A stretch of DNA of 64,000 nucleotides from Anniella stebbinsi (lineage: Eukaryota; Chordata; Lepidosauria; Squamata; Anniellidae): assembly GCA_029215795.1 (NCBI GenBank), contig JARDYH010000001.1, positions 193,757,654-193,821,653 of the forward strand, read 5' to 3'. Below the pieces are notes generated by a model. It saw only the letters and a program-made list of their open reading frames with translations. It made no database searches and was not told where the DNA came from. Numbering within the stretch: position 1 is the first letter of the stretch; the number at the start of each line of letters is the position of its first letter. The position numbers were made by a program, and so were the translations under genes. Below, piece by piece: positions 58,617-64,000 of this stretch.

Positions 58617-58740
58617 AACATAACACAAGAAAAATAGGAACATAATATAAGAACATAAAAAGAGCCATGCTGGATCAGAATACAGGCCTATCCAGTCTAG
58701 CATTCTGTTCCCACAAAAAGATCAGGGCTCCCTTTCATCA
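58617..58740 (-). repeat. CR1/L3-like LINE 3' end, inverted
   Basis: GGAACATAATATAAGAACAT, AGAGCCATGCTGGATCAGAA and CTAGCATTCTGTTCCCAC. This is the reverse complement of the 56830-56985 type. Confidence 0.65.
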
Positions 58741-58750
58741 TCGCCCTCCA

Positions 58751-58753
58751 ACA

Positions 58754-58784
<31 letters not shown>
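58751..58784 (+). repeat. (CA)n microsatellite
   Basis: CA tract of about 34 bp. Confidence 0.95.
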
Positions 58785-60908
58785 TGAAAGTTTTTAAGCT
58801 AGTGCCCTACCACATCACGATGATTTATTTGATTCGTACCTTGCCTTTCTACCAAAAATGGCACTCAGGGTGGCTTTTTGAAAATTGATTTTTACCATCT
58901 CAAGAGCTTTTTGCAACAATAAAGTTTTCACAGCTCTTCATAGCACCAGAGTTTGTCTCTTCTTGATGTTTTTGTCTTACAATCAGCCAAAGGTTTGTAC
59001 TCATGGCCTCCTATTTATCTGCCATCCATCCATCCATCCTTCAAATCGCCACCAGTGCCTAAAGCACACAAAAAATTAAGGGTGCATTCCTGTGAATGAT
59101 TAAACAGGAAAAAAATCTACAACTCCCAGCATACCCCAGCTAGCCATGCTGGCTGAAGCATGCTGGGAGCTGTAGACTGTTGTTGCTGCTGCTGCTGCTG
59201 TTGTTGTATAAACATGCATAGGATTGTGCCTTAAGCTACTAAAATGTACAAATCAAAAGATGCAACAAGCAAACCTGCTGTTTACCGTCAAGAGACGGAA
59301 CACAACATACTACTGGGTGATTTCCTATTGGTGAAATGGGTCAAAGACAGGCAATTTCTCACCAAATTTAGAATCAGCAGCTATAAACTTTTAAAAGCTG
59401 AAGAAAGGAATTGAAGAGACAAAGTACTTTCTAGGTGTAAAGAAAATAAGTTTGGTTTTGTTTTTACTATGAGACAGAGAGAGACTTTCTATTTGGAAAT
59501 ACAAGACAGTGGTTGAAAATATATCATGTTGTACCATCAGATCATAGAACCGTAGGTTTAAAAAGTGATGAGGAAAAGTGATAGTTCATTATCAAATAAC
59601 ATATCCATAGTAACTTACACAACAGAACAAATCTTAAAATGTGTGGAGCAGCTGCAAGAATAGCTGCATGATTGAAATGTAAGAAAAGAGAATAAGCTAA
59701 ATTGGATAAGTTGAAAATCTAAACATGAAAAGAAAAAATAAAATAAAATAAAAATAACAATATTTAAAATACATTGAGATGAGGAAAGAAAGCCAAGGAA
59801 TAAAGGAGGCTAAAAGAGCAGTCAAGAAAAAAGAAATTCCCCCAAGATCTGGAACTTTAATATATCATCCTTGGACGGCATGAGCAAGAGTCATTATTGA
59901 GATATATATGATACGTATAATGACAAAACACAATCTGTATTTTTAGACGATATGACCAAAGGAAAGGTAAAGAACAACTTTATTGAGATGATAAGAGAAG
60001 CAAAACAACGTTTAGGGCACAATCCAATCCGGATGCCCATCAGCCTCCAAATTTGGAAGCTGACAGACATCCTATGCAGAGCAGGAGGAGAATGGATGTG
60101 GTCTTCGCCTCTGTGCTCCTACCACTCTGCATTTTTGCTAGACGGGCTTTTTTACCCATCTAGCTGGGGCTGTGTTCAGCGGGAGGGGAGGAAGCTAGGG
60201 AGGCTGGAGGATTCTTCGTAAGCTGGCCTCCCAAGCCCTTTCCCTCCCCACCCACAGAACCGAGTCCTTTTCCTTTCTCTTGGAGGAAAAGGCAGCTGGC
60301 ACAATTTTCTCCATGCCAACTGTGGAGGGAACAAGGAAGGGAGCTCGGACTCCTGGGTCCAAAGTCAGAGTACTGATCCAGGAATCCGAATTATCCTATC
60401 CCCCCCACCCCAGATGCTGTCTAGAGGCCCTAGGATTGCTCTCCCGGATTATCTTTATAGAAAGGTCATATTCCATTATGTTGAATCTGAATCTTTGCTT
60501 GATATATTAAAAAAAGCAAGTAGAAACACTGGATGAACAGAACACAGTAACTTGAAACATATGATATCTTTTTTTAAAAAAGGAAAGAGAAAATATATAA
60601 GAATTATTGCTAAAAGACATTGTTACATTAATGTTTTAACATTTGCATTTTAAACATGTTTAACTTTAGCATATATTTAATAATATTTCAATGCAAAAAG
60701 TAATGCAAAATAAGAAGGCACAATTTAATAAAAGCAAAGAAAAAGAATGTATCTTATGAAAATATAATTAATATTTTTAATTTAAAAAAATTGCAACAGA
60801 ACTTCAAACACAGACGTTGTTCCTAAAGCAAGCAATATAAAAAACTGAAAAGGAATATTTTAAATCAAATGAATGTTGTACTTAATTTATTGAAAAGGAG
60901 AGTTGGGA

Positions 60909-60936
<28 letters not shown>
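60909..60936 (+). repeat. (AT)n microsatellite
   Basis: Uninterrupted AT tract of about 28 bp. Confidence 0.95.
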
Positions 60937-60939
<3 letters not shown>

Positions 60940-61275
60940 GGCTCTACACTTCTATAATCTATATCTTATTTCCAAACTGAGTTAATCCATGTGTGGACAA
61001 ATGAGAATGGACAGTAGAAGCTCTGGTAGGTTAGTTGCAAAAACAATTGTGGGAGTTTATACACATACTGACCCGCCCATCAACCGCCACTGCCGCAACA
61101 GTAGCCTGGGCATGATTTCTTGAGCACTGATAAATGGGAGCTGGGGCTGGGCTTGTACATTATGCTGATCCTATGACTATTGGCATCTCCTTCTCCCACT
61201 GATTACCCAGACTGGATTGATGGGTTTGTTGTTGCTTTATATTAAGAGGCTAGGGGTTAAGACATGCCACTATGA

Positions 61276-61588
61276 GTTCCTCTCTACAAGAATTCGGTTT
61301 GACGCCTGCTTGTCCGATTACGCGCAACTTCTCACAATCGCATTTACGCCTAATCTTATATACCACATGCGGTGAAGCGCATAACTGGCAGTATGAAACG
61401 CGCTTTAAAGTGGCTGAAATGTGGAGAATCGCTTGTTTACATGGTCAAAATGCACTTTAACTGCCGTGGAGAGTTAAAACTCGCTATTTAATGCGCATTT
61501 GATAATGCACATAATTGGACAGATAAAGCGCCTCAACCTTTTTAATGCAACTTGAAAGAGCTTTAAATCGCTCTTGTAGAGGCACCCC
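61276..61588. repeat. CpG-rich MITE, CCTCTACAAG family, copy 3 (reversed)
   Basis: TTCCTCTCTACAAG at the left and GCTTTAAATCGCTCTTGTAG then AGGCACCCC at the right, the mirror of the 12057 copy. CGATTACGCGC, CGCACTT-like and GCGCATTTGATAATGC words continue the family pattern. Confidence 0.65.
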
Positions 61589-62332
61589 TAGCTGCATTCA
61601 GCAGCAGAGAGAGGACCCATGGAAGCAAGCTGCAAAGCAAGCAGGAAGAACTAATGAATAAGCAGCCATGGACTGTCAGGGAGGAGGTGTGCAGTCTACA
61701 CCCCTTCCATCAATTTTCTGCAACCAAGCTAGGTATACTGACAATTCCCCTTCCGCTGAAATTAGCCTGTACCAGATAAATAAATTCCAGCAAAGCATGC
61801 TAATTTTACCACCCTGCAACAGCACTTTTGATTATGAAGCCAAGTAGTATCATTCAGCATGTGCCTTGAAGGCAAAAGCTGGCTGATGCAGGTGTCAAAC
61901 TCCATTTGCAAAACTCCATTTCACAGCGGAGGGCGGGGCTAGCTACCCCTGTGCATCTCTGAATGCATTAACCTTCAGAAGTGTGTTGTTATTTTGCCAT
62001 CCATTTTTCCAACTGGCGAGAGAGATGATGTAACTTTTCATGAATCAGTATATGAATACAGGAGGATTCAGGGAACCATTTTTTCCAGATTTTTTTTTCT
62101 AATTTCAGTTGACATGATAGGTCAATACAGACTGAATATGCAGATATTTCTACTGTCAGAATCACAGCATCCAAAAATGCCTGTGTGGAAGAGAGTTAAG
62201 AATAGCCACACTTAAAACACAAATCTTAAAGCCTAGTTTTCCCACAGGTAGTTCTTTGCTTTACCTATCATTCCTACTTTACTAAGGGAATCTGAAGGAA
62301 ACATTGTCCAGAAAATCCATGGCTAAGCTAAA

Positions 62333-62493
62333 ATATTGTTATGGTTAGTGAGTGTGTTTAAACTGTTGCTATGTAGCCACCATGGCTAGGAATGGTTCAC
62401 GCGACATGTTAAGTCATGGTTCACATGCTAAGCCATAACGTTTAGCTCAAAATACTTAACCACCATGGCTTAGCGTGTTGTCTCAAAAGGGCC
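62333..62493. repeat. Palindromic MITE, CAGACAACACACTAAG family, copy 4
   Basis: TGTTTAAACTGTTGCTATGT, AGCCACCATGGCTAGGAATG and TTAACCACCATGGCTTAGCG, closely following the 2824-3007 copy. The left end is degraded. Confidence 0.6.
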
Positions 62494-62644
62494 AATGAGG
62501 TAGCAAACCTGTATCTAGGCTGTTGCATTTTACACTGTCAGTGGCGGCTCAAATGATCGAATATTCCCCAAACCAACAAACGAATCCCTTCAGATTGGAA
62601 ACTAAATAACACAGAGAAGTGTCCTAGCCTAGCCTTTTCCTTGA

Positions 62645-62880
62645 CTTGGCTGGGATGACTGCACGCAGGGAGAGCCAGTGCTGTGTAGTAGTTAAGAGTG
62701 TTGGACTATCCCAAACCAGGCCACGAAACTCACTGGATGACTTTGCGCCAGTCACACACTCTCGGCCTTGCCTACCTCATAGGGCTGATGTGAGAAAAAA
62801 AATGGGGAGTAAACATGTACATTGTACTGTGCTCCCAGGAGGAACGGTGGGATAAAAATGAAATAGATAAAAGAAAAATA
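62645..62880 (+). repeat. tRNA-derived SINE (MIR/CORE-like)
   Basis: The head GAGAGCCAGTGCTGTGTAGT, AGTTAAGAGTGTTGGACTA looks like a tRNA-type A box. The middle GGATGACTTTGCGCCAGTCA and CTACCTCATAGGGCTGATGT is MIR-like, and the tail GGTGGGATAAAAATGAAATA is A-rich. It is not a functional tRNA: the B-box region is degenerate and there is no cloverleaf closing stem. Confidence 0.7.
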
Positions 62881-62944
62881 ATGATTATTTATTGATTTAT
62901 TGTTAATTAATTTATCATATGAGCCCCCACCTGCAACCTGAAAT

Positions 62945-63176
62945 AGTGGCTCTTATTTTGGAGGCTTGAGGCTCCGAGTTTGGTAGGGCTATAAATTCAT
63001 TCTGGGTTTCAGTCAGAACCAGCCTGAACTGTACAGGAGCTATCCGACGTGCTGAACCCTATTCCACAAAATACGATCAGCAACTTGGATAGTTCTTTTA
63101 GAATTCTGGCTGGTTCTGACTGAAACCCAGAAGGGATTCACAGTCCCACTGAAATCAGCGCCACCATCCTCCACTG
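62945..63176. repeat. Foldback MITE, CAGTGGAGGCTGG family, copy 3
   Basis: TTGGAGGCTTGAGGCTCC at the left, CACCATCCTCCACTG at the right. Inner arms GGGTTTCAGTCAGAACCAGC and GGCTGGTTCTGACTGAAACC pair perfectly over 17 bases or more. The left terminus is eroded. Confidence 0.65.
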
Positions 63177-63893
63177 GGTGTAGCCCAGAGCGGACACAAA
63201 TTTAACACCTGAGAACTAGGCCATAGTTCAAGCCCAATAAACTATCCACTGACCTTCAGCACTTCGGGTTGGACATAGCAATCCCATACGGCCTCATATA
63301 CGGTAAGATGAGGCTGTATCCAAGAAGAATGGTTTGGCAACTGTCCCAGCGTATTCTGAATCCTAGAACCATCTGCCCTGTCTCTTTAAACTGAATGTAA
63401 CATTAAAGTGCCACGAGAGAAACCCAAGCCCTCCACCAGTAGGAACTCTTCCAGTGTTCTTTCTCAGTAAGCCAGGAAATAGTGTGGTGCATGAATGCAT
63501 CATTAAAGTAATTGCTAACATCTCACACGTGCAAAATGAAGTGATATCCCTAATGGCTGATGTCCCGGCATTGTTCTTAAGACCAGGTTTAAGATTAAAT
63601 AATCAGGATTTTTCATGCCTGTATAGCAAAGATTAGTTGTTTCACCAAACCACATTACCTGGCTTATTTAAAGACCTCTGTATATTTTAACAGGGTTTGT
63701 TGACCTTCACCTTCCTAAGGAATTTATCCTATAGTTTATAACTCAAGGTACAGAAAAGTATTTGCTAAGTCAATACATCCTGCAGACAACAGACTATAAT
63801 AAATTAGAACTTAGAACCTTCGTTTTGCTCAGGAATTTGTTTGTATATATGCAAGGTTATCTGCAGCCAAGAGTTCCTCATCATGTTATAAAC

Positions 63894-63924
63894 AAACACA
63901 CACACATACACACACACACACACC
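63894..63924 (+). repeat. (CA)n microsatellite
   Basis: CA tract with one ATA interruption, about 40 bp from the exon 1 donor. Confidence 0.9.
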
Positions 63925-63965
63925 ACACAGAATTAATCCAATAGTTGATGAAAAGTTGCAATTAC

Positions 63966-64000
63966 CTTCATACTCAGTGACCGGATACCAATTCTTGAAA
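63966..64000 (-). CDS. CPS1: CPS1 exon 1 (3' end), end of mitochondrial presequence
   Basis: Read on the minus strand, these 35 nt give two bases of a split codon and then SRIGIRSLSMK, followed by a GTAAT donor. The peptide aligns with the end of the vertebrate CPS1 transit peptide (SRPGIRLLSVK in human, from memory). It is Arg/Lys/Ser rich and lacks acidic residues, as expected for a matrix-targeting segment. The exon ends in phase 0. Its 5' part and the start codon are cut off by the window edge. It is called exon 1 because in human the first coding exon ends at the same place. Confidence 0.9.

Larger units (their letters stand above)
48214..63965. other. CPS1 intron 1
   Basis: This 15.8-kb first intron is the largest in view. 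It holds four of the seven TAGGGTGACCA palindromes, both copies of the 230-bp GGCTGAATTC element, two SINEs, LINE tails and an LTR-like direct-repeat pair. I see nothing recognisable in 49700-51990, 52580-53300, 59210-60890 or 63180-63965. These stretches are AT-rich. Confidence 0.7.

Noticed and set aside
62645..62720. tRNA-like A-box sequence
   Set aside because: It is the head of a SINE. The B-box is degenerate and no cloverleaf closes, so it is not a tRNA gene.

Overview
The window is animal nuclear DNA, most likely from a squamate reptile. The main evidence is one vertebrate-type split gene on the minus strand: fourteen short exons with GT-AG borders that join without a frameshift into the N-terminal third of CPS1, mitochondrial carbamoyl-phosphate synthase [ammonia]. 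The squamate assignment is an inference from the repeats: CR1 pieces, L2-like tails, MIR-like SINEs, many palindromic hAT-type MITEs and abundant microsatellites. There is no bacterial or viral gene organisation.

CPS1 runs right to left. The last 35 coding bases of the presequence exon lie at 63966-64000 and the fourteenth exon at 1009-1198. The 5' start of the gene (ATG, promoter) is beyond the right edge, and the rest of the large synthetase part is beyond the left edge. The visible exons total 1461 nt, about 487 codons. They encode the end of the transit peptide, the small-subunit N-domain (exons 2-6), the glutaminase-like domain (exons 7-11), a linker (exon 12) and the start of the first synthetase half (exons 13-14). 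The catalytic Cys of glutamine-using relatives is Ser here, as in ureotelic CPS1, and the His of the usual QFHPE motif is Tyr.

Everything else is intron. Intron 1 (about 15.8 kb), intron 2 (9.8 kb) and intron 6 (13.3 kb) are the largest and hold most of the mobile DNA. The most striking elements are four foldback transposon-like elements at 12659-15190, 25282-25896, 26809-28496 and 44334-46143. They share TAGGG-type ends, subterminal GATC-rich repeats and 8-bp target duplications. Their interiors differ: two carry long arms built from ~150-bp monomers, one carries a very GC-rich array of ~242-bp palindromic units, and one is short. A second palindromic family of ~320 bp has seven copies. Five further small foldback or MITE families have two to four copies each, and several insertions are nested.

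No second protein-coding gene, functional tRNA, rRNA or CRISPR is supported. Long open frames outside the CPS1 exons are inside repeats or are chance frames.
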